A stretch of DNA of 64,000 bases from Panagrolaimus kolymaensis (lineage: Eukaryota; Nematoda; Chromadorea; Rhabditida; Panagrolaimidae): positions 992,001 through 1,056,000 of the forward strand of contig JAJQJQ010000007.1 in NCBI GenBank assembly GCA_028622995.1. Reading direction: 5' to 3'. The first letter of the stretch is position 1, and each line of letters opens with the position of its first letter. A program made the translations under genes and the position numbers. The notes beneath the pieces are model-generated. The model did not search any database. It saw only the letters and a list, made by a program, of their open reading frames with translations, and had not been told where the DNA came from. Positions 35,134 through 48,100 of the stretch are shown one piece after another.

Positions 35134-37641
35134 ATGATTGTCAAATATTTTTTGTTATTATTTTTTCTATTCTATATTAATTTAGCTTTCGGTAAACCCG
35201 ATTTTCATTCACGCGAGCATCACCCAAAAGGTGATGAAGATGATTCAAAACTTGGAAATGAAATTTTAACCACACGAAAACTTTCTGCTGGTTATGTTCG
35301 AGGCAATCAAATTCTTACTCAATCAGGAGTGGAAGGATATGCATTTCTTTCAATTCCGATGGCCGAAGCTCCAATTGGCCCATTGAGATTCAAACGACCA
35401 ATATCTCGAAAACCATGGGATGGAATCTATGATGCAACAAATTATAAGTTTTCTTGCTTTTGGAATAGCACCATCACATCCGTTTTTACATCAACTTATA
35501 ATATGAGTGAAGATTGCATTCATGCTAATGTTTTTACAAATAAATATTGTTTAATCAAGGGTGATTGTGCTGTGGCGATGTATATCCACGGCGGAGAATT
35601 TGCTTTTGGTTCACCTCTTCAATTTAATAAAGAATTTTTGGTAAAACTTTGAAACATAAATGAAAGTTCAAAGTAGTTAAAATATTTGTAAATTTAGGTT
35701 GATAATTTTAATAATGTCACTCGAAATGTTGTGTTTGTTACCATTGGTTTTAGAGCTGCAGTCTTTGGAACATTGAACCTTAATTGGAAATTGCAACTTT
35801 CAAGTGATTTGAATCCAGCTTTTCATGGTGAGTTTAGAGATTAAAAACCCTTCAGAGTTCGTTGGTAAACGGAAGGAACAGGAAAAACATGAAGTTAGAG
35901 AATATGCAACAAAAAGTTAGAAAAAAAACAGTATTTGTTTCATTATAACTTCAATTTATGATTACTTCTTTAACTTCTTTAACTTCTTTAACTCTATATA
36001 AAATTTATCCTCCAAAATTTTCAGACATTGTTCACGCCCTTGAATGGATCCAAAAAGAAATTCATGCATTTGGTGGAGATAAAGATAAAGTCACAGTTAT
36101 GGGCCATTCCGGAGGAGCAGTGCTTGTTGATTTCCTCACCATATCTCCTTATGCTCAAAAACTCTTCAATCAAGCTGTAATTATGTCCAAATCAGGCGAT
36201 AGTGGCAACATAGTCCCTGATCGAAATCAAGCAGCATCTCGTCGACTTGCAAATAAAATTGGTTGCACAGGAATGGGATTCGACGATGAAAATTGGGGTG
36301 ATCAAAAAACAGTCGAAGAAATTGTTGAATGTTTAAGAAATAAAAGTGCATTGGAATTATCTGCTCAACAACCTTTAGGTGAAAAAGATGGAAAATATTT
36401 TGCAGCGCCATGCTTGGATTATGGTAAATATGCGGTAAGATGCATTTTAGGATTCATTAAAAGTGGAAAAAAAGTTTAGTTGCTCCCATCCATTTATCCA
36501 GTGTTAGATAAAGGACGTCGAAATATTCCAGTATTAACAGGAACAGTATCAAAGGAATGGTTGGATAGTCGAGACACTGTCATCAATGCTCTTGATGTTG
36601 ATCAAGATCGACTTCATTATTGGTGCAAAGTAATATTCAAACATTAGTCAAAGATATTGTAGTTTTTCGTTTTAGCGTCTCATCGGTGATGGCGGTTACA
36701 ATGCAAGTGAATCAGCAATCCTTTTATGTATGAAAGAATATAACACAAGTATGCAAACTTTTAATTTGGCATCTTAAAAACTGTAACTTTCAGCATCAAA
36801 ATCCATTTACATTTACGATGATGCAACAATGTATGCTCCTCAATTAGTTCTTACTAAAAGCTTGGCTTCTCAAAGTGATGAAGTTTATCTTTATCAATTT
36901 GAATACGATGGCATTGGTGATGCATATTTTGCTGGAACAGGACTTCCACAACCTGCAAAAAAATCATACCCAGGACATTCACACGAACTTGTAAGCCTCC
37001 TTACACTTTTCACTCCATTTGATCAATAATTTTAGATTTACATCCTTGGACAACATGTTGGCAAGTTCACATCCAAAGATTATCAAATCAAATACTTGTT
37101 TTCTCAAATTTTTGTTGATTTTATTAATCATGGAAGTCCAAAAACAAAAGAGCGAAAATGGGAAAAATTTAATCCTAAAGATAAAAACTACTTTGTAATT
37201 GATTTTCCTGATCCAACACTTGAAAATCCAGGAATGGAAATAGGATATCATGAAGATGCATATGAATTTTGGGATAAAGATTTGCCATTGTAAGCTTTTT
37301 TGCATATTAATAACCAATATTAAACTTCTTCTAACCTTCAACTATAAGCATAAAATAATTTAAGAGTCGCTGGTAAAAAATATGTTCCCATCACTGAAGC
37401 TGAGGCTCGTATCACTATTAACGGAATTGAAGGTCTTGAAGATCCCGAATTGCGACTTTTACCATCAACAAAATCGTCATTATTACCAGATTTGAGACCA
37501 TTGAATCCATTGGATGGAAAACTAACTAATTGGCAATTACTCTTTTGGATAGTTTTCGCTGTAATGGTTTTGCTTGCTATTGCTTTATGTTGCACTTGTA
37601 TTATCGCTAAAAAACGACGTAATAATTATGAAACATTATAA
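35134..37641 (+). CDS. Membrane-anchored carboxylesterase (type B)
   Basis: Alpha/beta-hydrolase of the carboxylesterase/cholinesterase family, predicted as a type I ectoenzyme. Eight exons in phase: 35134-35640, 35698-35827, 36025-36434, 36480-36629, 36676-36748, 36794-36990, 37036-37289 and 37365-37641, giving 665 residues. Seen: a signal peptide (1-19), the oxyanion-hole segment MYIHGGEFAFG, nucleophile elbow GHSGGA with Ser241, a probable catalytic Glu375 (TVSKEW) and His485 (PGHSHEL), a transmembrane helix at about 630-654 and a basic cytoplasmic tail (AKKRRNNYETL). The triad is complete, so activity is plausible. The elbow is GHSGG instead of the usual GESAG, and some substrate-loop regions are short. 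Similar TM-anchored forms include neuroligin- and gliotactin-like proteins, but those usually lose the serine. AATAAA lies at 37665. Confidence 0.9.
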
Positions 37642-38386
37642 TTTATTCTGTTTGTAACTTTGTGAATAAATTTTGCTTTTTAAAAATTGACACAACATTA
37701 AAAATTAAAGTAGTCTTAAAAAGTATGAAAACTTTCACGAAAAAATTCGGCAAAATTCAAAGCTCCTTTTTATGGCACACATGAGAAAGTTAAATATATT
37801 CCTTCCAGAACCTTCCTTCGCATGGCAGCGATGCTTTTTTTCTTCTTCTTGCTTTTTCTTGCTGCAATTTAGTTTGAGCGTTTTAGCTGCCTAAGCAACC
37901 ATTTTTTTTCTTGATTATTTCTCCTCAGCCGGCATAAAGATTCCTTAATTTTATGTTTCTTCTTGCTTATGTCTTTACCTAATTCGCTTCTCCTTGTTAT
38001 CATTATCTTATCCAAAGCATTTTCCTTCTCTTGGTTTCTAATTTTTAGCTTATTTTGAAACCTTCAAGCTTCAACATTTTCTTATTAGTTTTGTATCACT
38101 TTTGATACCTGTTATTTAGCTTTTTTCTTGTGTTTTATTATATTGCGTAAACGTGAATCAGCACTCTTATCTCATCTATAGTGTACTCCTTAGAGTCATT
38201 ATTTCCAGAAGAATCTTTTGTGGCGATATGCAACTTTCTCTCTCTCTCTCTTCGCTTTTTTATATTCCTTATTCAATCCTCGTTCTTCTCCATTTTTTAC
38301 CGCGTTTTTTAATAAATTTTTATCCTTTACCTCGCGTACATAGTTACTAATCATTATTCTTTTTTAGGATTGTTTCATATATAATT
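37642..38386. other. Intergenic, promoter region of p23
   Basis: Pyrimidine-rich stretch with a (TC)n run at 38236-38251. An acceptor-like TTTTTTAG at 38360-38367 lies 20 bp before the p23 start and may be a trans-splice site. Confidence 0.5.
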
Positions 38387-39217
38387 ATGGCATCAACAAC
38401 AAAACATCCAATGATCTACTGGGCTCAACGTTCAGACAAACTTCTTTTGACTGTTGAAGTCGACGACATGAACGTTTCTCTGCTCAAAATTGAAGGAAGC
38501 AAATTTCAAATTCAAGGATCAAACAAAGAAGGCACCAAATATGAAGCTGAACTTGAATTATTTGATGGATTGAATGGTTCTGATGTCCGTCGAATTCCCA
38601 CTGCTCGTCATGTTGAACTTATTATTCCTAAAGAAAAAGAAGAATGGTGGCCTCGTCTACTCAAGGATACTCAAAAGGTATGAATCTTTCTGTTACTATA
38701 AATTCTTCAAAAATCAAACCTTATTACTGCTTATGTTATTCATTAACTTTTTACAACTTTGGTTGCTTTATCTTCTGTTGTTAACAAGTTACCTTGTGTG
38801 TTTACATTAGAAGCTAATAGCTAGAATTTTAATAGCCTTTGAACGACTTTTTCTTTTGTTTCGTTTCCTTTGCATACCGATATCTAACAAATTTCATTTT
38901 TAGGTACAATGGATAAAGGTTGATTTCAACAAATGGGTCGATGAAGACGATGAGGTGGATTCTCAAAGCATCGAAGGAAAAAAACTAATATGACATTATT
39001 TTAGGAACAAGCTGGTGCCCTTCCAGAAGGAATGAACTTTGATTTCGGTGGTGGCGGCGCTGGAAATGACTTTGATTTTAGTTCTATGATGGGCGGTGCT
39101 GGTGGACAAAATTTCGGTGATATGGATCTTCCTGAAGGCGGTGATGATGGTGAAGAAGAAGAAGAAGACATGCCTGAACTTGCAGATGCTGATGAACCGA
39201 CGACCTCAAAAGCCTAA
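38387..39217 (+). CDS. daf-41: Hsp90 co-chaperone p23
   Basis: Co-chaperone (p23/Sba1/PTGES3 family) that stabilises the ATP-bound closed state of Hsp90. Three exons in phase, 38387-38677, 38904-38954 and 39005-39217, give 184 residues. The CS domain (about 6-110) begins HPMIYWAQRSDKLLLTVEV and contains HVELIIPKEKEEWWPRLLKD and VQWIKVDFNKWVDEDDE, the conserved p23 signature. The tail is Gly-rich then acidic (FDFGGGGAGNDFDFSSMMGG, EEEEEDMPEL), as in the family. The second intron (38955-39004, 50 bp) has a weak GTGGAT donor; if retained it reads VDSQSIEGKKLI and stops, giving a short form lacking the Gly/acidic tail. Confidence 0.94.
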
Positions 39218-39924
39218 ATAAATTACAAGTCTCTTTTCACTTTATTATTTTTATGCTTGTTTTCTTTTTTCTTTCTGCATCAATATTTCAATCTTTTTTG
39301 TGTTGTTTATAATGCAGATTGTCTTAATCTCTTGTTAAAGGGTTATTATTTTATTAATAAATTCCAATGTTTATTCTTCAAGTATTTATGTTTTTATTTA
39401 TCTTTTTTATGATTTAACAACAAATTGCATTTTCTTTAAATTTAACGTTATAAAACTTGGTAAAAATTTTGAGAGCTTTGAAAATAACTATATAAGGTTA
39501 TCAAATAAACGTGAGAAAAATTTCCCATTGCAATTAAGCTGCTTTAATAAAGAGAGATTTGGATTAATTGAGACTTTAATGCGAGAGAATTAACTGATTT
39601 TTTAAACCAAAAAGTAAACTATATTTTTAAAATTAGAGACAAGGCACTTAAAATAGAGAGGAATTGTAATAAAAAATAATCAAAGGTTTTCATAGCACAA
39701 TTATTAATGGTTTGGATTTGAAGATATTGGAAGGAAAAGACTAGAAGAATGAGAGATGAAGAATACTTGGTATTCAAATGATTACAAGATTAGATTATGA
39801 TACAGTAATGTCTGGTTTTTTTTATGTATTTGTTTCATGCTTCTTTGACTAACATACATGAAAATATTAAACATGATGTTCTTCTAACAAATGCAACAAT
39901 TTAATTAAACAATTTAAAAAAATG
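39218..39924. other. Convergent intergenic region
   Basis: 3' ends of p23 (+) and the single-pass membrane protein (-). AATAAA-type signals occur near 39355. No other feature seen. Confidence 0.5.
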
Positions 39925-40962
39925 TTATATACCACTTATTGCTTCTTTATGTTTAGCTGATATTCCACCACCACCAGATGTTATTGTTCGATCCATAGAA
40001 CGTCCAGAATTTTCATCCCCACTTCCTGTAATACCATTGCCATTAAGTTCACTATGTTTTGATGGTAAATTTTGTAATGAAAATCCAATATTATTATTAG
40101 TAGGATTAGTAGCAGATGATGAAGTGGTATTAGCAGTAGTTAGTTGATGTTTAACAGTACCGTCATTATTATCCGCCACTAATCTAGTTGTTTGTTGTGC
40201 ATGATTCATTTGTAAACCATGTCTCATAAATGTTGGAGGTCGATGATGATTTCGTCCCATATATGATGGTACTGCTGGAGTTGCTGTTATTCCACTACTT
40301 AAACCCGCTTGACCATCCGATCTTACTGATACTAAATCATCTGTTTGACTCGGATTTTGATTTTCTGTCTAAAAAAATTTTGTTTTAAAAAATTAGTCGA
40401 AAGATTGCATTTGGCGTTAAGAAATTTTTAAAAACATCGAATTGAAGTTTGCAATTATGATATCGTACATACCGGGTAATCCCATTGTGATCTTGGCCTT
40501 CTTGTATTTCCACCATTAACATTTCTCCTATTTCTTCTAACACAAAATACTATAAATAAACATATTAATACAACATAAATTGTTACGGTAATTGCAATAA
40601 AACATATTCGTATATCATTTAGATAACTGGACATAGACTGGATATCATCCGTCATTCGAATAAATTTAAATGATTCACTAAAAAAACCGAACTTTTAGTT
40701 TGTGCAACAAAACAATGTTACCGTAATCCTACGTGTTTTCCCCCTGTAAGATTCTTCGCTTTAGGCAAAGTGTTAAAGTTTGTTTACATTTTATTTTATT
40801 AAAAAGTTTTATTTAATAATTCCATTGGGATTCAAATTCTCTAAAGAATTGAAGCTATGGATAAAGAAAGCCTTACCGTTGCTCAACATATTTTTTAATA
40901 TAATCAATAATATATGGATTATTTTCATCAAGATTAAATAAATTTGAAAGTTTTTTATCCAT
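39925..40962 (-). CDS. Single-pass membrane protein with Asn/Ser/Gly-rich tail
   Basis: I do not recognise a family. Three exons in phase, 40962-40877, 40677-40473 and 40368-39925, give 244 residues. The N-terminal region (MDKKLSNLFNLDENNPYI...) has no signal peptide. One strong helix (FIAITVTIYVVLICLFIVF, about residues 48-66) is followed directly by CVRRNRR, indicating an outside N-terminus and a cytoplasmic tail. The tail contains RRPRSQWDYP and is then low-complexity (His, Asn, Thr, Ser, Gly). Short N-terminus, single TM and basic juxtamembrane are also the topology of KCNE/MPS potassium-channel subunits, but I see no decisive sequence match. The final exon ends GGTATATAA; the GTATAT could instead be a donor to a further exon. 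A second possible first exon lies at 48.9-49.1 kb. Confidence 0.65.
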
Positions 40963-41894
40963 TTTTTTAAATTACTTTTTAAAAGAATACAAAAATTTTA
41001 TTTTTTTCCAGAAGTATACATAAAAAAGTAAAAAGAAAGAAAGGTATGCAACTCCAATAAAAGCAGTTGGCTGGTGAAGGTTTTTTAAATTGAGGGAGTT
41101 AATGACCACTTTGAAGTAAGCAAAAATAGGCGCTTTCTTTTTTATAAAGAAAAAAGAAAGAATAATAAACCTTTGATTATTAATTTTTTTGGAAAATAAA
41201 GTAATAATGAAAGTTGTAACTGCGAGTCCACAAAACGATTGTTGTTTTTTTATAGAAACCAAAAAAAAGTTGGAAGTAATAAATTTTCAAAATTTCTTTA
41301 AATGACAAGAAAAAAATGGAGGAGTCAAAAAAACACTAACGGCCAAATTAAAATGAAAATGAAAGTTAACAAATAGCACATGCTGCTGCTAGGTTGGTGG
41401 TAGCGGTAGCCCTGGTGGTGTTTTTCCTACCATCATCACCAACTGCACCTGGTGTTGCATTTTTTTCTTAGCTTTTTTGCATTTTGAGACTGGACAAATT
41501 TATAATTTTTTTTATGATGGAAGATGAAACAAAGGCGTCATTTTGATGATTATGAGCATCTTTTTGACAAGTCAAATTACATAAAGCTGCTCAAGTGAGG
41601 ATAATGGAAAAAATAATATATTGCTAATCATTTCAAGATTTTGGAAACGATGATTACAGCTTTTAAGATTCAAATTTTGGGCGGAAGAAAAAAACGGATT
41701 TTGTAATTTTCATTTAACAATTTTCAAACAGGTGCTTTTTTAGGAGAAAAAACATTTATAGGTTTTTACGGAAATTTTTATCTGGTAGGATTTTTATTAT
41801 TTAGTTTTAGTAATTTTGAGTATATGAAAGTTTTTGGCTGTATTTTAACAGAGTTTTTGGTCTAAACAAACGCTATACTTTAACAAACAATAAA
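40963..41894. other. Intergenic or intronic, no exon seen
   Basis: AT-rich DNA upstream of the membrane-protein start. A short GC-richer patch (about 41380-41460, GGTGGTAGCGGTAGCC) has no supported frame. Confidence 0.4.
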
Positions 41895-41902
41895 GTCGCA
41901 AC
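41895..41902. repeat. Left 8-bp target-site duplication (GTCGCAAC)
   Basis: GTCGCAAC precedes the TAGGG element start and is repeated exactly at 42116-42123. It is non-palindromic, so this is a true direct duplication, and it fits the hAT preference nTnnnnAn. Confidence 0.9.
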
Positions 41903-42115
41903 TAGGGTTGTCGAATTTCCCGGGAAATGCGGGAAATTTCAGCATAACTTTTTATTGATGACTTATTTTTATGTATTTTTTTTGGCATTACATAGAAAAA
42001 GCATGGTGAATTAATATTTTCTTTACAAATTTGTAAAAAAACCAAAATTAATTTGAATTATGTCCAAATGCCCTGAGGCATTTCCCGGGAAATTCCCGGG
42101 AAATCGACAACCCTA
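41903..42115. mobile_element. 213-bp hAT-type MITE (TAGGGTTGTCGA TIR)
   Basis: Terminal inverted repeats TAGGGTTGTCGA and TCGACAACCCTA (one mismatch) continue into TTTCCCGGGAAAT-type subterminal palindromes. They are flanked by an exact 8-bp duplication. TIR start TAGGG and the 8-bp duplication both match hAT rules. The AT-rich interior of about 130 bp is non-coding. It is a complete non-autonomous insertion. Confidence 0.92.
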
Positions 42116-42123
42116 GTCGCAAC
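42116..42123. repeat. Right 8-bp target-site duplication (GTCGCAAC)
   Basis: Exact copy of 41895-41902. Confidence 0.9.
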
Positions 42124-45100
42124 CTTGCTATATATTTTTGCCTTCGACAAAAACATGCTTGTTTCAATCAAAAATTGATCTGACAAGCGACATCTCAGGA
42201 AAAAAAACGTAAAAAAATCTATCAAATTGTCAAGAAAAATAAATGATTGATTAGGAAATGAAATATTTTATCCTTTTTTTTAATATTGTTCGAACTTCGA
42301 ATAACATGATTTTTTGAGGATTTTTATAATCATTTTTTTCAGCTCAAAAAACAAAAAGTTGCAAAAAAAAACTAAAAGTTATATGTCTACTGTTTTTCTT
42401 CTGCCCTTGGCAGTACTGGCAGCAATTTGAGGGTCTAACTTACCTTAACAAACTAGTCATTCCAAAATTATTTCTCATCATTTTTAAGCGATTTTTTTTA
42501 AAAATTTATACAGTTTTACAAAATCAAAATATTTTATTTTTGAAAATAAAATTCCTTGGACGCACCGCTGATAGAAGAACAACAATGAGGAAGAGAAAAG
42601 TGAGGAGACAGAAGGAGAAGTATTCGTCAGTTAGTCACTTTTAAAAATTTTACTTTAACAACTCTATTACTTTATGTGTTGTTTTTTTCCTTATTTGAGA
42701 GAAATAAGAAGGAAAAACTTGAAGAAAAAAAAACAAAATTCGATTTGTTTCGGTCCAAAATAAATTTTTTTTTCGTCCTTCTCATCCACATCATAAAAAG
42801 CTTTTCTTCTTCCTTCCACAAGAAAAAAAATTAAATAAACCCAAGATTTTGAGTATCGTTGGAAATTTTTTTTTTCACTGTTAAAAAAAGATAATGAAAA
42901 AATGTTTTAAAATTGCAAAAAGGAAAAAACATGGATGCACCTATAAATTTTTTTGTATAAAATTTTTTTTGCCCGCTGCAAAGTGCATATTTTTTTATAG
43001 ATAAAAAACTTTGTCATCGGGAATAAACCTAATTTATTTTTTATCGAAGCTTGAAGAAGCTTTTTGGGTTTACAAGAAGAAGAAAAATGAAATGATAAAG
43101 AATAGCTTTTTATCCCTTAAATGAAAGAGAAGAAAAAAAGAGAGAAGTTAGGTGTAAATTAAATTAGAAATTTTTGAAGAATGTCTGTTTTTTTTCTTGT
43201 GTAAACAGAAAATTATCTGGTTTGAATGTTCAATGAAATGGAGAAGATGGAACTTATATCAGAGATACCAAAAATGTAAACTAGCTAAAGACAGGGTTCG
43301 AAGAAATTTTATTTCTATATGCACATTTATTATTCATAATTTTGATTGCAATAGTTTTTTTATAATTTTTTTAAACCCTGAACTTGTAATATTTCCGCAA
43401 CGTGACTCCGAGACTCGGAGTCCGAGTAAAAAACATAGGTGGAAGAAAAAATAGATTACCTCATAGCTTTTTCGTGATCTGGCACATTAAGAACAAAAAT
43501 ACCCATTTCATAAATTTAATTAATATGATAAAAATGCTTTGTGTGAAGTTAATTAAAGCTTCAGCAAAACGAAGCTTATAAAAATAAATTTCACTACATT
43601 CGGGCTATCTATTTTTATTGAAGGTGGCGATTTTGGGAAGAAACAAAATCCTTCGTGTTGATTCTTGTAACAAAATTCCTTAAAATTTTTTTAACAAATA
43701 AGAAAAAGTTTTGTAAAAAAATACTCGCAAAAGAAAGAAATACGTCAAAAAAATGTAAATATTTGAATTTCTAAAAAGGTAAAGAAAAGAAAAAGTGAAA
43801 ACCAAAAAAGCGGTTGTTTCCCACGATAAACGTTAATGGTAAAAAAATATTGTTGTTTCTCCATTCTTTTTTTTGTTGAGAAAATGATACTTTGAGTATA
43901 TTTTTCAAGTACACAGACTTTTCATGGGTATTATTAACCTTAAGCATTTTAGACTTTTCACATAGAGATGGATGGATATTCAAGTTAGAGCAAAAGAGAG
44001 AGAAATTCAACTAAGAAAAACCACCTAAAGAATTTTAAGTTTGAAACTTTTGAGCCACACTAATAACTTTTGAAGATTAATTTAAAATTCATCTTATGTC
44101 TTTTTGCCTTCCAAAAAAGGTAGCTATCTTCATTTTTTGTGTCTGAAGCAAAATTGAAGAGGAAGACGTCATTGAAAAAAAAGCAAGCAAAAATAAATAT
44201 TTGCAGAAAAAAAGCAAGAAGAAGAGGCGAGCGACAAAAAAAACTATGCGTTACTTTTGGCACGTTTTTATAGGGCGTTGAAAGTTAGTTATGGAATCAG
44301 AATATGAGATAAGTTATGAACTTTCAAAAACTAAAAAAAGTCATCAATGAAAATAAAAACCCCAAATGAATAGTCCCAAAGATTGATTTGAGCATTTTAA
44401 AAATAAATGTAAGTATTTTTTCTGGCGAAAAAATCCACAAATATATCCTTAATTTTGATTGCTTTTAAAATTATAACAGCTCTTAACAGAAAATGAAAAT
44501 AACAAAAATCAAAAAAAGTCAGAAAAGATGCAACAAAACAATAAAGATGTAATGTTTTATAACTTTAAAAAGTGATAAATCATAATAAATAAAAGTTATA
44601 TTATGTATTTGAATTTTCATTTGACAAACATTGCCATTATTGAAAAGCTTTAAAATGATCTCAAAACAACTGTTTGTGTCCAATTATGAAATATCTATCA
44701 TAAAAAAATTTGACAGATTGATCATAAGTTGTTTTCCTCATCTACTCCCTCACTCTTTCTTTTTGCGGTTGAAAAAAAAAGTAAAATATTAAAAAAACAA
44801 AAAAGATCTCATTTTTTATAATTAAAGTAAACTTAAAAGCAAGAAATAAAAAGATATGTCGTGATTGTTTGTCATTTTGGCAGGCATTAAGAATTGGAGG
44901 GACCATGAAGAGGAAGAAGACACACACTCAAATGATGATGAGACAAGCGGTTTAAAAAAGATTGCAATTTTTTGTCGCTTACTTCTTGCTCGAAAAAACA
45001 AAAATGAAACACGGAAGAAAAAATATAGAAACAAGAAACAATGTTGCTGTTCCTCCAAAAAAAGGTTTGTGTAAAACATATGTTTTTTTTGACATGGGTC

Positions 45101-48100
45101 CAAGGAATTTGTGGACGAGTGGAGAGAAAGTCTGGGTTCAATATATATTTTTTTGCAAAATTCTTGCAAGTTTTAGCTTGGCCAATAAGTTTACAAGTCA
45201 TAATTCAAAGAATGTTTCTAAAAAAGCTTTCAATCTTTTAAAGCGGAACACATTCATGCTTTCCAAACATGTCCTTCGACGTCAAATGGCAAGTCAAGTC
45301 AATGATTTTTTTGTAAGGCTTTTAGGTTTCATAAATTCAAAGACATTCCAAAACACAAAGTTTTAACTATCTTACCGAAAACATAAAAAATAAATATTTT
45401 CCATACAAGAATCCCGGGCAAAACCAAAAAGCCATAGAGAGAAGAAAAAAAACAAAAGAGAAATTGTGCACTTGAATGCTCTCATCCTCCTTAAAAAGTT
45501 GTGGGCTTCCCATTTTTTGAAGTGGTGGGCCAGCTGCCGTGTTTGGGGTCCAAAAAGTTTCTTAAAATAAAAAAATCACTTGCGCTTGAACGCATTTTTT
45601 ACGCAAACCTCCCAAAAATATATTTTATTTATAAAAAAAAGAAACAAAAAATTAATGCTTGAATGAAATAAATTTTTTATTCTTTGATTTTAAATTTAAT
45701 GCAAACATTTAGGAATTGAAAAAAATAAAATAAAACGGAACTCCAAAAGCAGCTTGAAGGCGGTCATTTGAGGTTATTTGTTTTTTCAAAAAAGAAAAAA
45801 GATGGAGGAGCAAATATAAAATAAAACGTTTAAGAAATATTTAATTTTTTATTCTTACTTTTTTTTCAATGGAAGAATAAAAAATGAAACAAAAAGGCTC
45901 CAATTATGCTAAACTATAAATCAAACAAATAAACTAAATTTGGGGGTTCTTAGATTTTTAAAACAAAGTAGTTTTTTAAAGATGAAAATCGTAAAGATCA
46001 TTTTTCTATGGTTCTAGAATCCTGAGTCGTTGTAAGCCTCGGAGTAACAATTTCCATTCTCTTTTTTAGGTCTCCAAGTAAAATAACAATTAAAAAATTA
46101 TTAAATATCTCGTATCAGAAAACAGAAAAAAATGTAAAAAGTAAAACTTTTAAAATTTAGTTTAATTATTTTTTAAATAATTTGTATTTATTATTATATT
46201 CTCCCTCAAAAAATAGAAATGATGGGAAAGTCTCAGAAATTTTTAAAATGTCGCACCTCAAAAAAGTGATACAAATATTTTATTGCTTTTAATACAAAAT
46301 TTAGAGTAAACAAAAAAGCTATTGTAAAAAAAAATTGGAAACTTTACGATTCTTAAATAAAGGTGTGAAAAGTTTTTCTAAATGTTGTCCCATTTTATAT
46401 AAACCATTGTGTAACATCAGGTTAAGGATTCTCATCTGACAGTGTAATACTATGCTGGCTTTTAAAGCATAAATATAACCTTTTTTTTAAACGTAAGAAT
46501 AAAGAAATAAATCAAAAAACAGCTCTAATTTGGAAGAAAAAGGTTTTTTATGGTTTTGAAAAAAACAGAAATTTTATAATGGTATAGTTTACAAATCGTA
46601 AAATCATGAAAGCGAGGAAGAAGACTTTGGAAAATGAGAAAGCGTAAAGGATTTTATAAGTAAAAAAGAATAATAATAAAAACTATAGGCCGTTTGAGAA
46701 GTTACAAATAGCTTGAAACAGAGAACATAGCATTGAAAGAAAATAAAAAATTTAAAAAACGGCAGAAATAATCAGAGTTCGAATATTTATATTTTTTGAT
46801 AATCTCGGTCCAATGCTTCTATGTCCAAAAAACCTATCAACTTTGCATCATCAGGAACAAAAAGGGAGAAAGTCAAACTTATTTTTTTATGTTTTCCTTT
46901 TATATATTTTTGAGGGCCCCAAAATGACAACTCAAAAGTCACCACTCATCACCATCTCTTCTTATATTTTTTTTCGTTAGCTTTATTCTTTTTTTGTCAC
47001 ATTGCCGCCGCCGCCTAAAGGCATTATATCCATTTTTATGAGTTTTATTTCCTTGCAAAAAAATACTTTTGCTTCAACAAAAAAAAAACGGAGCATTTAC
47101 AAGTAAAATACGACGAAAGAAATGGTGTGAAAAGCTTCAAAAACACATGAACGAGGAGCAAAGAATTTTTTTTATTTTGGATATTTGCGCGTTTAATTAA
47201 ACCTTTTTTTTGTCATCGAAGCTTTTAGCATCCTTTTTTTCTAAAAAGCGCACGAAGGAAAGCAAAGAAATGCAAGCGATAGAATAAAAAAAAATCTGTC
47301 AAAAATGTTTAATGCCAAAAAAATTTAATATATTTTTTTCTGTCAAAAATATTATATTTTTTTTGTTGGTGTCAAAATAAGCGTTTGTCGTCGACAGCGG
47401 CGGTAGCGGCAATGGCGACGACGACACTGCTTGAGGGAATGCATTTTATTTTTGGTTTGAGGTTTGCAAACAGACTTTTTTTTCCACGGGAATGTTTTGT
47501 TTTGGAAAAAAAACAGGAAGAGCTTGTTAAAAAGCGATAACTCAACAAAGCTTATTGAATGAGTTGTGTGGCTAACGGGTTGAGAAGGAAGAGTTTATGA
47601 AGAGTGAAAAAAAATAATTGAGGCAATTATTTTTGTGGTGATTTGTGGAGGGTGTCATAAGTCGAGAAAACAAATGATCTAGGTCAACTTTTAGAAGAAG
47701 CGTGAGCCTTTTTTATATTTCCTCAAATCCGTTAAAAAAAGAAAAAGCTTATTACTGGTTTACCCTGGAGTCGTTGAGGTAAGTTTAATAGAGAAAATTG
47801 ATTTTGCGTTCATGAATGATCCCAAATTTGAAAACTTTATTATTATTTAAAAGTCAAAAAATTATGAATAGGATGAATCCAACAAAACTAAAATAGCTAC
47901 AAACTAAAGTTTTGCAAAAAAACGCAAAAGGGACTATAAACAACAAACTTTCATCCTATTTTTTAACAACCATGTTTTAACCTTTTTGTTTTGCTTTTTA
48001 AACAATACTCTTTTTTTTTTACAAAATACTCTACATTATATATATTTTTTGTTAAAAGGCAAATAAATAATTAATAAACTTTCAAAAAAGGTGGTCAAAA

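Noticed and set aside
38220..38255. (TC)n run as possible regulatory GAGA element
   Set aside because: A short simple repeat. I cannot distinguish function from a microsatellite.
44742..45366. Overlapping frames on both strands of up to 134 codons
   Set aside because: Lys/Phe/Asn-rich composition, no signal for splicing, no domain, and equally long frames in opposite orientation suggest chance in AT-rich DNA.
47395..47425. GC-rich triplet patch that resembles coding sequence
   Set aside because: It is a short trinucleotide-like run with stops close by on both sides and no splice signals.
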